A stretch of 64,000 nt of DNA from Antilocapra americana (GCA_007570785.1 ML661902.1:1197338-1261337); one strand, 5' to 3'; shown: positions 48,990 to 60,886, numbered from the stretch's first letter. The notes: generated by a model from the sequence alone, not told the origin. Numbers and translations are program-made.

Positions 48990-49400
48990 TAAAGATGAAA
49001 GTTATGCTGTATATTAGAGAATATGAAACAAAACTGCTCTTAGATCCAAAGTTCACCCTATGGAGACAGTGGTTACCAACATCTAGTAATATCAGGGAAA
49101 TATTTGATAATAGTCCTGACAAACATGGAGGGGAATGCAATGAAAAGGGTACACTTAGGCACATATGGTGGGAACTGCCCCCTATTCAGGGCTTCTGGAA
49201 ATTGATATGTTCCCAGTTTGACAAAATTGCAGAGTGCGATCTCCCTCTAGAGTCCAGGGGGTTTCCTCTTGGAAAGCCTGTCACTAGGACATATGTGTTA
49301 GGACACTTGCAAAGGAGAAGTTGAATGGACAAGAGTGATACCAATTGTCTGATGGTCACAGTAAGTGAGACATTCATCTTTCAAAGGGTGGGGGCATTCT
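48990..49400 (+). mobile_element. Divergent L1-like ORF2 C-terminal fossil
   Basis: The frame 48995-49324 contains ECNEKGTLRHIWWELPPIQG (residues about 48-67), FWK and later CDLPLES. This is the layout of the L1 ORF2 C-terminal zinc-knuckle region (C..C, GT-L-HIWW-C, FW), but clearly unlike the three young L1 copies in the window ([19 protein letters not shown]). The second Cys-side residue is lost (WWEL). Probably an old or unusual L1 lineage. Confidence 0.55.
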
Positions 49401-49782
49401 GTATAGAGAAACATTAGCAGATCATGTCATTGTAAACAGTCACTGGAGAGCGTTGGCATCCCTAGATTGAGGCTCTGCCACTAACGCTATTAGAAACCAC
49501 CTTTACCCCTACTGATGACTCTGAACTATACACTGACATGCTACAAGAGAATTTTTAGAGTAATATTAGGGAAGGTAGATTAATAAAAAGGCAAAGTAAT
49601 AAAGGGCTATGTGGTTCAATGTTCTCTGTTATTCTCAAAAGGAAATTCTGAAGGTAAAAATAATGCCATTCAAGATCCCTCATGCCAAAGTTTAGCTGTT
49701 TTTACAAAAAAAGAAAAAACGACAGTTGTCATTTTGGCAACCAAGCAGTGTTAACTTCAAAAGAAAGTTATATATGCCTTTG

Positions 49783-49787
<5 letters not shown>
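49401..49787. other. Intergenic, nothing recognised
   Basis: Unique-looking. Confidence 0.5.

Positions 49788-49879
<92 letters not shown>
49788..49879. repeat. Compound (TA)n(TG)n(TA)n microsatellite
   Basis: TA repeats to about 49825, TG to about 49855, then TA to 49879. Near-symmetrical arrangement. Open frames on both strands across it are composition artefacts. Confidence 0.95.
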
Positions 49880-51002
49880 GATTCATATGTTACTCATTGA
49901 ACAACGACTGCTATAAGAAATTCCACAGAAATCCAAATGTTTTGTGAAATTTTGTGGAAATGACAGTATTTCCAGAGACATCCATTCTCAACAGAAAGGG
50001 TTATGGGCAAACTAACAGAGCCAGGAAAAAGGAAATGCCAAAACAAACGAAAATGCAACTAAAGAGAAGTGCTGTCTAAACCCTAGGCATAGAGAAAATA
50101 ACATCAAAGACGCAAACCTGTCAGTTATGCTTTACTATATCTGACAACACAGTAAAAAGCTGGACTTTCTTGCTTCATTTTCCACTACCTCAATCACAAT
50201 AGTCTTAAGACATCTAACTATAAATATATATGTATATACATATAAGATATGTATACATATACATATATACACACATAAATATATATACACATATATATAA
50301 CATTTTTAAATATAGAATCTCACTGTTTTGAATTTACAAAATATTAAAATTCATTTTTCTCAGAATGGTTGGAACATAAGCTACTCTGATTAAGTAAATC
50401 CTATATTTGGCTTAACCGAGATTTATTATATATAATGTGTGATGTATCCAATTTCAAAGACTGTGAATATGGTAAATAAACACAATATACTCATATCCTA
50501 AATATCTTTAATCCTTTTAATTTGAATAATTTAGAATATGCTTGAAAGTCTTTCAGTAAATATGTTATTAGAATAATTAATATTTTAAATACTAATTTAA
50601 ATTAATGTACTATTAATAAAGATTAAATCAGGATGCTACTTAGAGTTTAAAATCCTAATTAACAAAAGTGAGAATACTTTCTTATTTGAAACATGTCTGT
50701 ATTATTTATCTTTATATTTGAAATTGGTTTATATATAAGTTTTGTTAAGAGACTGCCTGGTTTCAGATTGTTCAAAGTTCTGTTCTTAATAATTTATCTT
50801 CTTGCTTTTGACCATTTATTGCCTCATCACAACTCTAATACAGCAGAGTTAGGAAATTTTTTCAAAGAAAAACAATACATAAAATAATATTTGCAATATA
50901 TTGCATATATATAGTTTACTATATTCTCTATTTACAGACAAAAAAATTTGGTTCTGGGGATTTTAAATGAGTTGTTCAGATGCACAGAGCTAGTAAGTGG
51001 TT
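49880..51002. other. AT-rich unique interval with a TATA-rich patch
   Basis: 50218-50302 is a run of ATATAC/TATATG units with strong local self-complementarity. The remainder shows no gene or repeat. Confidence 0.5.
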
Positions 51003-52396
51003 GTTGCTGTTGTTCAGTTGCTCAGTTGTGTCCGACTCTTTGCAACCCTACGGATGCAGCATGCCAGGCTTCCTCATCCTTCACCACCTCCCAGAGCTTG
51101 CTCAGACTAATGTCCATTGAGTGAGTGATGCCATCCAACCATCTCATCCTCTGTTGTCCCCTTCTCCTACTGCCTTCAGTCTTTCCCAGCATTAAGGTCT
51201 TTTCCAGTGAGTCAGTTCTTTGCATCAGGTGCATCAGTAGCTTCAGCTTCAGCATTAGTCCTTCCAGTGAATGCTCAGGACTGATTTTCTTTAGGATGAA
51301 CTGGTTTGATCTCTTACAGTTCAAGGAACTCTCAAGAGTCTTCTCTAACACCACAGTTCAAAAGCATCAATTCTTTGGCATTCAGCCTTCTTTATGGTCC
51401 AACTCTCACATCTATACATGACAACTGGAAAAACCACAGTTTTGATTATATGGTCCTTTGTCAGTGAAGTACTTGTCCTGGCTTTTTAATATGTGGTCTA
51501 GGTTTGTCATAGCTTTTCCTCCAAGGAGCAAGCATCTTTTAATTTCATGGCTGCAGTCATTGCCCACTGTGATTTTGGAGACCCCCAAAATAAAATCTCT
51601 TACTGTTTCCATTGTTTCTCCAACTATTTGCCATAAAGTGATGGGACCAGATGCCATGATCTTAGATTTTTTAATGTTGAGTTTTAAGCCCATTTTTTCA
51701 CTCACTTCTTTCACATTCATCAAGAGACTCGAGTTACTCTTTGTTTTCTGCAATAAGGGTGGTGTCACTTGCATATCTGAGGTTATTGACATTTCTCCCA
51801 GCAGTCTTGCTTCCAGCTTGAGAGTCATCCAGCCTGGCATTTCGCATGATGTACTCTTTATATAAATTAAGCAGGTTGACAATATGCAGCCTTGACATAC
51901 TCCTTTCTCAGTTCTGAACCAGTCCATTGTTCATGTCCAGTTCTAACTGTTGCTTCTTGACCTTCATACAGATTTCTTAGGAAGTAGGTAAGGCGGTCTG
52001 GTAGTCCTATCTCTTTAAGAATTTTCCACGGTTTGTTGGTTTGTTGTGATCCACACATCAAAGGCTTTAGCAGAGTCAATGAAACACAAATAGATGTTTT
52101 CCTGGAACTCTCTTGCTTTTTTCTATGATCCAACGGATGTTGGCAATTTGATCTCTGGTTCCTCTGCCTTTTCTAAATCTAGCTTGTACAGTTGGAAGTT
52201 CTTAGTTCATGTACTGTTGAAGCCTAGATTGGAGAATTTTGAGCATTACTTTACTAGCATGTGAAATGAGTGCAATTGTGGTGTAAGTCTGAACATTCTT
52301 TGGTATTGCTCTTTGGGATTGGAATGGAAACTGTCCTTTTCCAATCCTGTGGCCACTGGTGAGTTTTCCAAATTTGCTGGCATAGTGAGTGCAGCA

Positions 52397-53325
52397 TTTT
52401 TTTTTCCATGAAACTTTTTTTTTTATTATTGTTTTTGCCATACAATGTCATGATATCACCATGGGTTTACATATGCTTCCCCTCCAGAACCCACCTCCCT
52501 CCTCCCTCCCCCCGGGAAATCTCGCTGCACCAGCCCCGAGCATCAATCCTGGGCTGGCAATTGATTAGACATATGATAATTAACTTGTTTCAATGCCCTT
52601 CTCCCATATCATCCCACCCTTACCCTCATCCACAGAGTCCACGAGTCTATTCTATACATCTGCGTTCCTTTTGCTGTCTCGCATGTTGGATTCTTGTTAC
52701 CGTCTTTCTAAATTCCATATATATGTGTTAATATACTGTATTGTTGTTTTTGCTTCTGGCTTACTTCACTCTGGATAATGGGCTCCAGTTTCGTCCATCT
52801 GAGTAGAATTGCTTCAAATGAATTTTTTTTAAATGCTGAGTAATATTCCATTGTGTATATGTACCACAGCTTTCTTATCCATTCATCAGTTGATGGGCAT
52901 CTAGGTTGCTTCCATGTTCTGGCTATTGTAAACAATGCAGCGATGAACACTGGGGTACACGTGGCTCTTTCAATTCTGGTTTCCTTGGTGTATATGCCCA
53001 GCAGTGGGATTGCTGGGTCATATGGCAGGACTATTTGCAGCTTTTTAAGGAACCTCCACACTGTTTTCCATAGTGGCTCTACTAGTTTGCATTCCCACCA
53101 ACAGTGTAAGAGAGTTCCCTTTTCTCCACATCCTCTCCAGCATTTATTACTTGTAGATTTTTGGATGGCAGCCATTCTGACTGGTGTAAAGTGGTACCTC
53201 ATTGTGGTTTTGATTTGCATTTCTCTGATAATGAGTGATGTTGAGCATCTTTTCATGTGTTTGTTAGCCATTTTTATGTCTTCTTTGGAGAAATGTCTGT
53301 TAAGTTCTTTGGCCCACTTTTTAAT
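52397..53325 (-). mobile_element. Young 5'-truncated L1 (antisense) inserted in BovB
   Basis: T run 52397-52405, nine bases CCATGAAAC, second T run 52415-52424, then the same 3' UTR and ORF2 end as the L1 at 10107. The 5' truncation is at 53325. The BovB copy at 57213-59493 reads CAGCACTTTCACAGTGTCAT across the equivalent site; here CAGCA lies left of the L1 and AGCATCATC right of it, so about seven target bases (CTTTCAC) are gone and at most AGCA is duplicated. Confidence 0.93.
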
Positions 53326-53457
53326 AGCATCATCTTTTAGAATTTGAAAACACTCAGTTGGAATTCCATCACCTCCATTAGTTTTGTTCATAGCGATGCT
53401 TTCTAAGGCCCACTTGACTTTGCATTCCAAGATGTCTGGTTCTAGGTGAGTGATCAC
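52708..53457 (-). pseudogene. BovB-L1 fused open frame (249 codons)
   Basis: One uninterrupted minus-strand frame. Residues 1 to about 44 are BovB, upstream of the RT fingers ([33 protein letters not shown]). From about residue 45 ([13 protein letters not shown]) to the stop it is L1 ORF2 C-terminus, with [10 protein letters not shown] and [15 protein letters not shown]. The frame is kept across the insertion point at 53325/53326. No promoter or independent start is evident. The Met is an internal BovB codon, so it is a chance fusion until transcription is shown. Confidence 0.85.
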
Positions 53458-54310
53458 ACCATCATAATTATCTGTGTCATTAGGATCTTATTTCTGTATA
53501 TTCTTCTGTGTTTTCTTGCCAGTTCTTAATATTGTCTGCTTCTGTTAGGTCAACGCCGTTTCTGTCCTTTATTGTGCACAAAATATTCCCTTGGTGTCTC
53601 TAATTTTCTTAAAGAGATCTCTGCCTTTCTCATTGTATTGTTTACCTCCTAAGAAAGCCTTAGGAAGGCTTTCTTATCTCTCCTTGCTATTCTTTAGGAC
53701 ACTGCATGCAGAAGGGTATATCTTTCCTTTTCTTCTTTGCCTTTCCCTTCTCTTCTTTTCTCAGCTATATAGGTAAGGCCTCATCGGACAACCATTTTTG
53801 CATTTTTCCATTTCTTTCCCTTGGGTATGGATCTCTGTCCATAGTTCTTCAGGCACTCTATCAGATCTAATCCCTGAATCTATCTGTCAATTCCACTGTA
53901 TAATTGTAAGGGATTTGATTTAGATCATACCTTAATGGCCTAGTGGTTTTCCATACTTTCTTCAATTTATGTCTGAATTTTGCAATAAGGAGTTCATGAT
54001 TTGAACCACAGTCAGCTCCAGGTGTTTTTTTTTTTTTTTTGCTGACAGTATAGTGCTTCTCCATCTTCAACTGCAAAGAATATAATTAATCTGATTTCAG
54101 TGTTGAGTATCTGCTGATGTCCATGAGTAGAGTCATCTCTTGTGTTGTTGGAAGAGGTTGTCTGGTATGACTAGTGCATTCTCTTGGCAAAACTCTATGC
54201 GGTAGATTTCTAAAGTATCAGGACTGACTGAAACACAACTTTTTGGTCCCGTAAAATGGATCAGTACACAGTTTTGTACTAAGTTTCAAAGTCAGAAAAA
54301 TTACTGTGGT

Positions 54311-54551
54311 TTACTTCAAATGAGACTTCCCTGGTGGCTCAGATGGTAAAGCATCTGCCTACAATGCGGGAGACCTGGTTTCAATCCCTGGGTCAGGAAG
54401 ATCTCCTGGAGAAGGAAATGGCAACCCACTCCCGTATTCTTGCCTGGAAAATCCCATGGACAGAGGAGCCTATAGGCTACATACAGTCCATTGGGTCGCA
54501 AAGAGTTGGACACGACTTAGTCACTTCACTTCATTTCACTTACTTCAAGTG
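54311..54551 (+). mobile_element. Bov-tA SINE (sense) with 12-bp target duplication
   Basis: Element about 54323-54539, GAGACTTCCCTGGTGGCTCA through GAGTTGGACACGACTTAGTC plus the (ACTTC)n-like tail. TTACTTCAAATG at 54311-54322 and TTACTTCAAGTG at 54540-54551 flank it with one mismatch. Confidence 0.93.
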
Positions 54552-57212
54552 GGGTTCTCTAAATAGAATGAAATGTTTCTGCCTCAGGAACATTTCCAGA
54601 GACCTTGCCTTTCCAGCCTGAATGTGTGAAGATCCAAACAAAAGAGCTAAGACACAGTGACAGGAATGCACCAGAGTGAAGCAGGAGTTGATCCAGGTTC
54701 TCTGCCTCCAGAGATTTTTCTGTAAGGCTTTTAATACTATTCACTTTTGCCAGTTACTAGAAGTGGTGTTGTAGTGGTTCATAAAAAATTCTGTACACTA
54801 CCAATTAAATGTGTATTTGTGAATTCTTAATGAGAAAACATCATTTCTTTCATACCACAGACTATTGGCAATCAGCTATAATTTTATCCAAACTAATGAG
54901 AGAAATGACTTATATAGTTTTAATAACAATCTGCTAATCCAGTCAAATTAAATTTTGGTATACAATGCGTTATTTTCATAAATATAAAAATTCTATATTT
55001 TTTAAAATGAAGTTTATTTTTTAAAAAAAAATAAAGACATAGTTTTTAAGTAGTGTTTCCAAGTGGTTCAATATTAACTAATAAATAAGAATAAGTTCTA
55101 ACTATTATATTAATTGATGGAATATAAAGGATACTTGTAGTGGCCTTAAAAGTGGTTCATTCTCTTAGTTAGATAACTATTTCTGTAAAATAATTAATTA
55201 TATTATCAGTTTACTCTATATGCTTGCTTAACATAATTCACATACAGGAAACCCAAGCTTAGTTTATTATGAATTCCTTTAAGTGCCACATAATAGGGAT
55301 TCAAATTAGCATTTTCTTTTAGGTAGCTTAACATAAATAAGCATATAATGCAGACTGAGAAAGATTTGTAATTCTTTAGTGTTTAGAAGAAAGAAACTCA
55401 AACATTTTATAATGATGCCCCTGAATAATTATAATGAAGTAATAACTGACCTTAGCCATGTACTAAACTGTGACATCTTGAATTCAGTTGCCAATATAAA
55501 CTACAATTACCAAATCACTAGATGGTTTAGAAAATCAAACCATATTCTTTACAGCTATTCTCCTGGCTTGGCATTACCTTCTAAATTTCAGACTTACCCA
55601 GGTCTGCTGTGGTGTAGCAACAGCCTACATTTATTGACAAGCAAATATTTTCTGTTCTGTTGCCACAAAGGAAGGATCACTCAGACTGGGAGGCCAGATT
55701 AAAAATTGAAATCCTGTCAAATGTCCAATTCTCAGCATGACTTATTATTTCGTATTGTCATTTTCTGTACCCGCAGAGTTAAGTCTTGTTAATTTTAGCA
55801 CATTTAAAAGAATCCTAAATCATGGGTTTAAAACTAATGGAGCTGAACAGATATTTATTTATCCTGCAAAGCAGGCCAATAAACAATTTTATGTTTCCAA
55901 ATGCTAATTTGGAAGTTTGAAAGTTGAAGAATGTATTGCTAATTTTAAGTAAAATGGATTACTTCAAATAGGCAGGAAAACAAACATAGGCATGCTGAAA
56001 AAGATATTCTCGAGTAATCCATCTGATGCCCTCTTTTACTGACAAGACAAAACAAAAAACATAGGATTCAGTTCTTCAGTTGCTGTTTTATGTGCCAGGT
56101 CTTGGAAAGGGTGAGAAAAAGCCATGAACCTATGTGCACTGCCTCAGTTCTTTTCTGAAGCAAAATGTATATCTAAAAACATTAGTTTGAATCAATGGTC
56201 CAAAAGCTGATCACTGGCTCAGTGAACAAGCCCACTGTTTATACTTAATCATTTTCTTTTTTCTATTGTTCACTTCAGTCATTAATATATTAAGGTTAAA
56301 AAAAGAAAGAAAGTGAACACTGATTCCCTTAAATGGAGTTCTCAGAAAGTCAAGAATTTACCAAGTCAGGAACATTTTCAGTCTTTATAAAGAAAGCTTT
56401 AATTTACAATTACTGTGAAATCCCATGATACACTAAAAAAGTACATTGTCAAAAGTACCAAACTATTGAGGGAAAGATGTTAATGTGATAATGTTTCTAA
56501 TTTTAGTCTATCCCTATATTACAGTCCTATAGCACCTTTCCTCTAAGGATATCAGGATGCTTTATATTTAGAAAAAGATGGAAATGCAAATCAAAGTGAA
56601 ATTTCCCCCAGAATTACATTGAAAAGATTAAGAGTCATAGAAAAAGAGATAAAGGGTATAAGGAAAAATAAGAAGCACAAGCAATATGAATTCATACAAG
56701 TCCAGGCAAGGTGTCTGCCTTATGTTTTTACTGCTGCCTTATTCAATTTAACAGCAAGGACAGACTACACATGCTGTTCAAGGTAGACCTCACGTCTGGT
56801 CCAGTCTAATGTGTCTTCATATAACACTATAGTTTCACCATTTCTATCATTCCCCAGGATCATTAAAGCTGAGCTCATAATTGACCTTGGAGAATTATAT
56901 AATATAGAGGTTTGTCTTATGAGTTTCACTCTGCACATGTAACTTAGTACCTGATAAAGTGGGCAGAAGGGTCACTCAGGAAGTACTTTGCAGCTATTAC
57001 AGCACCTTTATGATATCTTATTTGTGTATTTTTTAGAATTTATAAGGCTTAACCCAGAATTTCATTCTATTTGGGCAAAAGATCCAGGGAGAAACTTCCA
57101 GCAATTCAGAAACACTTAGACATAAATTTCATTCTCACTTATCCCATGGTGTCTATATATAGCCATGGAATAGGCATTAATATGGTCTGGGTTCAAATCG
57201 TGTTACATTACG
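54552..57212. other. 2.7-kb unique AT-rich interval
   Basis: No repeat or gene recognised. A 107-codon frame at 55379-55702 lacks any domain. A short A-rich patch lies at 55018-55032. Confidence 0.5.
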
Positions 57213-57561
57213 TTCAGGTCAGTTCAGTCGCTCAGTCGTGTCTGACTCTCTGCGACCCCATGAACTGCAGCACTCCAGGCCTCCCTGTCCATCACCAACT
57301 CCCAGAGTCTACCCAAACCCATGTCCATCAACTCGGTGATGCCATCCAGCCATCTCATCCTCTGTTGTCCCTTTCTCCTCCTGCCCCCAATCCTTCCCAG
57401 CATCAGGGTCTTTTCCAGTGAGTAAACTCTTCGCATGAGGTGGCCAAAGTATTGGAGTTTCAGCTTCAACATCAGTCCTTCCAATGAACACCCAGACTGA
57501 TTTCCTTTGGGATGGACTTGTTGGATCTCCTTGCAGTCCAAGGGACTCTCAAGAGTCTTCT

Positions 57562-58092
57562 CTAACACCACAGTTCAAAAGCATCAATTCTTTGGTGCTT
57601 AGCCTTTTTCACTATCCAACTCTCACATCCATGCATGACTACTGGAAAAACAATAGCCTTGACTAGATGGACCTTCATTGGCAAAGTAATGTCTCTGCTT
57701 TTCAATATGCTACCCAGGTTGGCCATAACTTTCCGTCCAAGGAGTAAGTGTCTTTTGATTTCATGGCTGCAATCACCATCTACAATGATTCTGGAGCCCC
57801 CCAAAATAAAGTCTGACACTGTTTCCCCATCTGTTTCCCATGAAGTGATGGGACCAGATGCCATGATCTTTGTTTTCTGAATGTTGAGGCTTAAGCCAAC
57901 TTTTTCACTCTCCTCTTTCACTTTCATCAAGAGGCTCTTTAGTTCTTCACTTTCTGCCATAAGGGTGGTGTCATCTGTGTATCTGAGGTTATTGATATTT
58001 CTCCCGGCAATCTTGATTCCAACTTGTGCTTCTTTCAGCCCAGTATTTCTCATGATGTACTCTGCATATAAGTTAAATAAGCAGGGTGACAA
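57562..58092 (-). pseudogene. BovB RT palm/post-palm remnant (176 codons), YTDD active site
   Basis: Opens within motif B (SPCLFNLYAEYIM), reaches motif C as YTDD at residues 38-41 where YADD is usual, then GLSLNIQKTKIMASGPITSW and the VVMHGCESWIVKKAKHQRID block. Both catalytic aspartates are kept; Ala to Thr between Tyr and Asp is a change at a conserved site. A stop or frameshift separates it from the fingers. Confidence 0.88.
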
Positions 58093-58225
58093 TATGCAGC
58101 CTTGACATACTCCTTTTCCTATTGGGAACCAGTCATTGTTCCATGTTCAGTTCTAACTGTTGCTTCCTGACCTGCATATAGGTTTCTCAAGAGGCAGGTC
58201 AGGTGGTCTGGTATGCCAATCTCTT

Positions 58226-58926
58226 TCAGAATTTTCCACAATGTATTGTGATCCACATCGTCAAAGGCTTTGGCATAGTCAATAAAGCAGAAGTAGATGT
58301 TTTCTGGAACCCTCTTGCTTTTTCGATGATCCAGCAGATGTTGTCAATTTGATCTTTGGTTCCTCTGCCTTTTCTAAAACCAGCTTGAACATCTGGAAGT
58401 TCACAATTCATGTATTGCTGAAGTCTGGCTTGGAGAATTTTGATCATTACTTTACTAGCGTGTGAGATGAGTGCAACTGTATGGTAGTTTGAGCATTCTT
58501 TGGCATTGCTTTTCTTTGGGACTGGAATGAAAACTGACCTTTCCCAGTCCTGTGACCAATGCTGAGTTTTCCAAACTTGCTGGCATATTGAGTACAGCAC
58601 TTTCACAGTGTCATCTCTTAGGATTTGAAATAGCTCAACTGGAATTCCATCACCCCCACTAGCTTTGTTTGTAGTGATGTTTCTAAGGCCCACTTGACTT
58701 CACATTCCAGGATGTCTGGCTCTAGGTGAGTGATCATACCATCATGATTATCTGAGTTGTGAAGATCTTTATTGTACAGTTCTTCTGTGTATCCTTGCCA
58801 CCTCTTCTTAATATCTTCTGCTTCTGTTAGGTCCCTACCATTTCTGTCCTTTATTGAGCCCATCTTTGCATGAAATGCTCCCTTGGTATCTCTAATTTTC
58901 TTGAAGATATCTCTAGTCTTTCCCAT
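58226..58926 (-). pseudogene. BovB linker and RT-fingers remnants (two overlapping frames)
   Basis: Frame 58618-58926 carries GKTRDIFKKIRDTKGAFHAK and [16 protein letters not shown]. Frame 58226-58693 carries NKASGGDGIPVELFQILRDD, VCPVPK-like FIPVPKKSNAKECSNYHTVA, LQARLQQYMNCELPDVQAGF and then loses motif A to a frameshift (after GFQKTSTSALLT). Together they show the element before inactivation was colinear. Confidence 0.85.
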
Positions 58927-59507
58927 TCTATTGTTTTCCTCTATTTCTTTGCATTCTTGAAGGCTTTCTTATCTCTCCTTGCTCTTCTTTGAAACTCTGC
59001 ATTCAAATGTATGTATCTTTCTTTTTCTCCTTTGCTTTTCTCTTCCCATCTTTGCACAGCTATTTGTAAGGCCTCCTCAGAGAACCATTTTGCTTTTTTG
59101 CATTTCTTCTTCTTGGGGATGGTCTTGATTCCTGTCTCCTATACAATGTCTGAACCTCCATCCATAGTTCATCGGGCATTCTGTCTATCAGATCTAGTCC
59201 TTTAAATCTATTTCTCACTTCCACTGTATAGTCATAAGGGATTTGATTTAGGTCTTACCTGGATGGTCTAGTGGTTTTCTCCACTTTCTTCAATTTCAGT
59301 CTGAATTTGGCAATAAGGAGTTCATGATTTGAGCCACAGTCAGTTCCTGGTCTTGTTTTTGCTGACTGTATACAGCTTCTCCTTCTTTGGCTATAAAGAA
59401 TATAATCAATCTGATTTCAGTGTCAACCATCTGGTGATGTCCATGTGTAGAGTCTTCTCTTTTGTTGCTGGAAGAGGGTGTTTTCTATGACCAGTGTGTA
59501 TATATAG

Positions 59508-59510
<3 letters not shown>

Positions 59511-59553
<43 letters not shown>
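59511..59553. repeat. (TA)n microsatellite
   Basis: About 21 TA units, beginning right after the truncated BovB 5' edge. Confidence 0.95.
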
Positions 59554-59556
<3 letters not shown>

Positions 59557-59604
59557 CTATATAGGCTAGTGCACAAATACAGTAAAGAAATAAATATAAA
59601 AATA

Positions 59605-59824
59605 GTACCTGTGTGCTAAGCTGCTTTGGTCATATTCAACTCTTTGCAGCCTTATGGACTATAGCCCTCCAGGTTCCTCTGTCCATGGGATTCTCCAGGT
59701 AAGAATATCAGAATGGGTTGCCATGCCCTCCTCCAGAGGATCTTCCTGACCCAGTATCAAAACTGCATCTCTTATGCCTCCTGCACTGGCAGGCAAGTTC
59801 TTTACTGCTAGTACCACCTAGGAT
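59605..59824 (-). mobile_element. Bov-tA SINE (antisense), diverged
   Basis: GTGCTAAGCTGCTTTGGTCA, CCTCTGTCCATGGGATTCTC, GGTTGCCATGCCCTCCTCCA, and the head complement near TAGTACCACCTAGGA. Confidence 0.9.
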
Positions 59825-59848
59825 AATAATGTTCATTTCTATCTTTTA

Positions 59849-60124
59849 CTCAGTTCAGTTCAGTGCAGTCACTCAGTTGTGCCCAACTCTTTGCTATCCA
59901 ATGGGCTATAGAAGACCGGGTTTCCCTGTCTATCACAAACTCACGGAGATTTCTCAACTCAAGTCCATTGATTTGGTGATGCCATCCAACTGTCTCATCC
60001 TCTGTCACCTCCTTCTCTTCCTGACTTCAGTATTTCCCAGTATCAGGGTGTTTCCCAATGATTAAGTTCTTTGCATCAGGTGGCCAAAGTATTGGAGCTT
60101 CAGCTTCAGTCCTTCCAATGAATA
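59849..60124 (-). mobile_element. BovB 3' end (antisense)
   Basis: Tail ACTCAGTTCAGTTCAG, then CACTCAGTTGTGCCCAACTC and ATCAGGTGGCCAAAGTATTG. Truncated at about 276 bases, shortly before the ORF end. Confidence 0.9.
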
Positions 60125-60797
60125 TTATTTACTTAGTAGGTTTGTGTAATACCCTGGAGTAAGGCACAGTTTCATCTGGTTATCACAAAGATAATGCCCA
60201 AACCCATGCTATGCTTCTTCAGAGGAGCTACATATATTAAAATACTGATAACTGTATCAGTTTGATACTTTAGGATAACTAGAAAATTTTGATCTAGTTT
60301 CTTGAAAGAACTGGGCAATTCTGCTAGTAGCACTAGAGAACTACTTCATAAGTTTCTGCTGTGAGAGCCCCCTAGAGTCAAAGCTGAGAGGATGAGGCCT
60401 GGTATCTAAGTCTAGTGGCCTTGGGAAGCAAATAGAAGGTGGTAAGATTTGAGTTTTGGTCCTATACTCTGCAACCAAACTGATGAGGCTGATATCAGAT
60501 AGGACACAAATATTAATAGAACTTCCAATTCATAGCACAGTAAATTTTCTATTTTGGATTCTCACTGTAAATAATAAACATAGTTATGAGACCAAGGTTT
60601 ATCTTTTCCAATTCTTAGTTATTCTAATTAGTCAATTCCAAGGAGTAGACTTGAGCTAATTCACAGAATATATTCTGTGGGAAGGTATCGAATTGCTCAA
60701 ACAGGTAAAGAACACTTATGAATATTCAGGCATTCACTCACCTTCCACAAATCCCTAATGAACGAGACGTTTTATAGGCAATAAAAATTATTAAGCA
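60125..60797. other. Intergenic, nothing recognised
   Basis: Unique-looking sequence up to the direct repeat. Confidence 0.5.
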
Positions 60798-60886
60798 GTA
60801 TTTATAAACATACATCTTCTGTTGGAAAATATACATAGTTATTTTTACTACCTGGTTAGATGCTATGATTTCAAATCTAGACCACT
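60798..60886 (+). repeat. 89-bp direct repeat, copy 1
   Basis: From GTATTTATAAACATACATCT to TTCAAATCTAGACCACT. Copy 2 lies at 62078-62166, 1,280 bases downstream in the same orientation, with 2 mismatches in 89. Not part of any repeat family I recognise. Confidence 0.95.

Larger units (their letters stand above)
51003..54212 (-). mobile_element. BovB LINE (antisense), split by a young L1
   Basis: Right of the tail (TTCAGTTGCTCAGTTGTGTC) it runs through the 3' end, post-palm and RT to 52396, is interrupted by L1 (52397-53325), and continues 53326-54212 through the linker region (GATTTGATTTAGATCATACC) to GGCAAAACTCTATGCGG. About 2.3 kb of BovB. The RT frame is broken: 51412-51927 lacks the YADD core (frameshift near 51760) and 51867-52133 carries a degraded motif A. 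The endonuclease domain is missing. Confidence 0.93.
57213..59493 (-). mobile_element. Longest uninterrupted BovB (antisense), about 2.3 kb
   Basis: Continuous from the 3' tail (GTCAGTTCAGTCGCTCAGTC) through post-palm, RT palm and fingers, linker (GATTTGATTTAGGTCTTACC) to GGAAGAGGGTGTTTTCTATG, where it is truncated short of the endonuclease. Useful as an in-window reference for the broken copies. A TA microsatellite sits at its 5' edge. Confidence 0.95.

Noticed and set aside
49682..49900. Overlapping frames rich in Tyr/Ile and Thr/His
   Set aside because: They translate the TA/TG microsatellite.
14711..60124. Repeated near-identical blocks as a CRISPR-like or satellite array
   Set aside because: The blocks are dispersed BovB and Bov-tA copies of variable length and orientation, without regular spacing.
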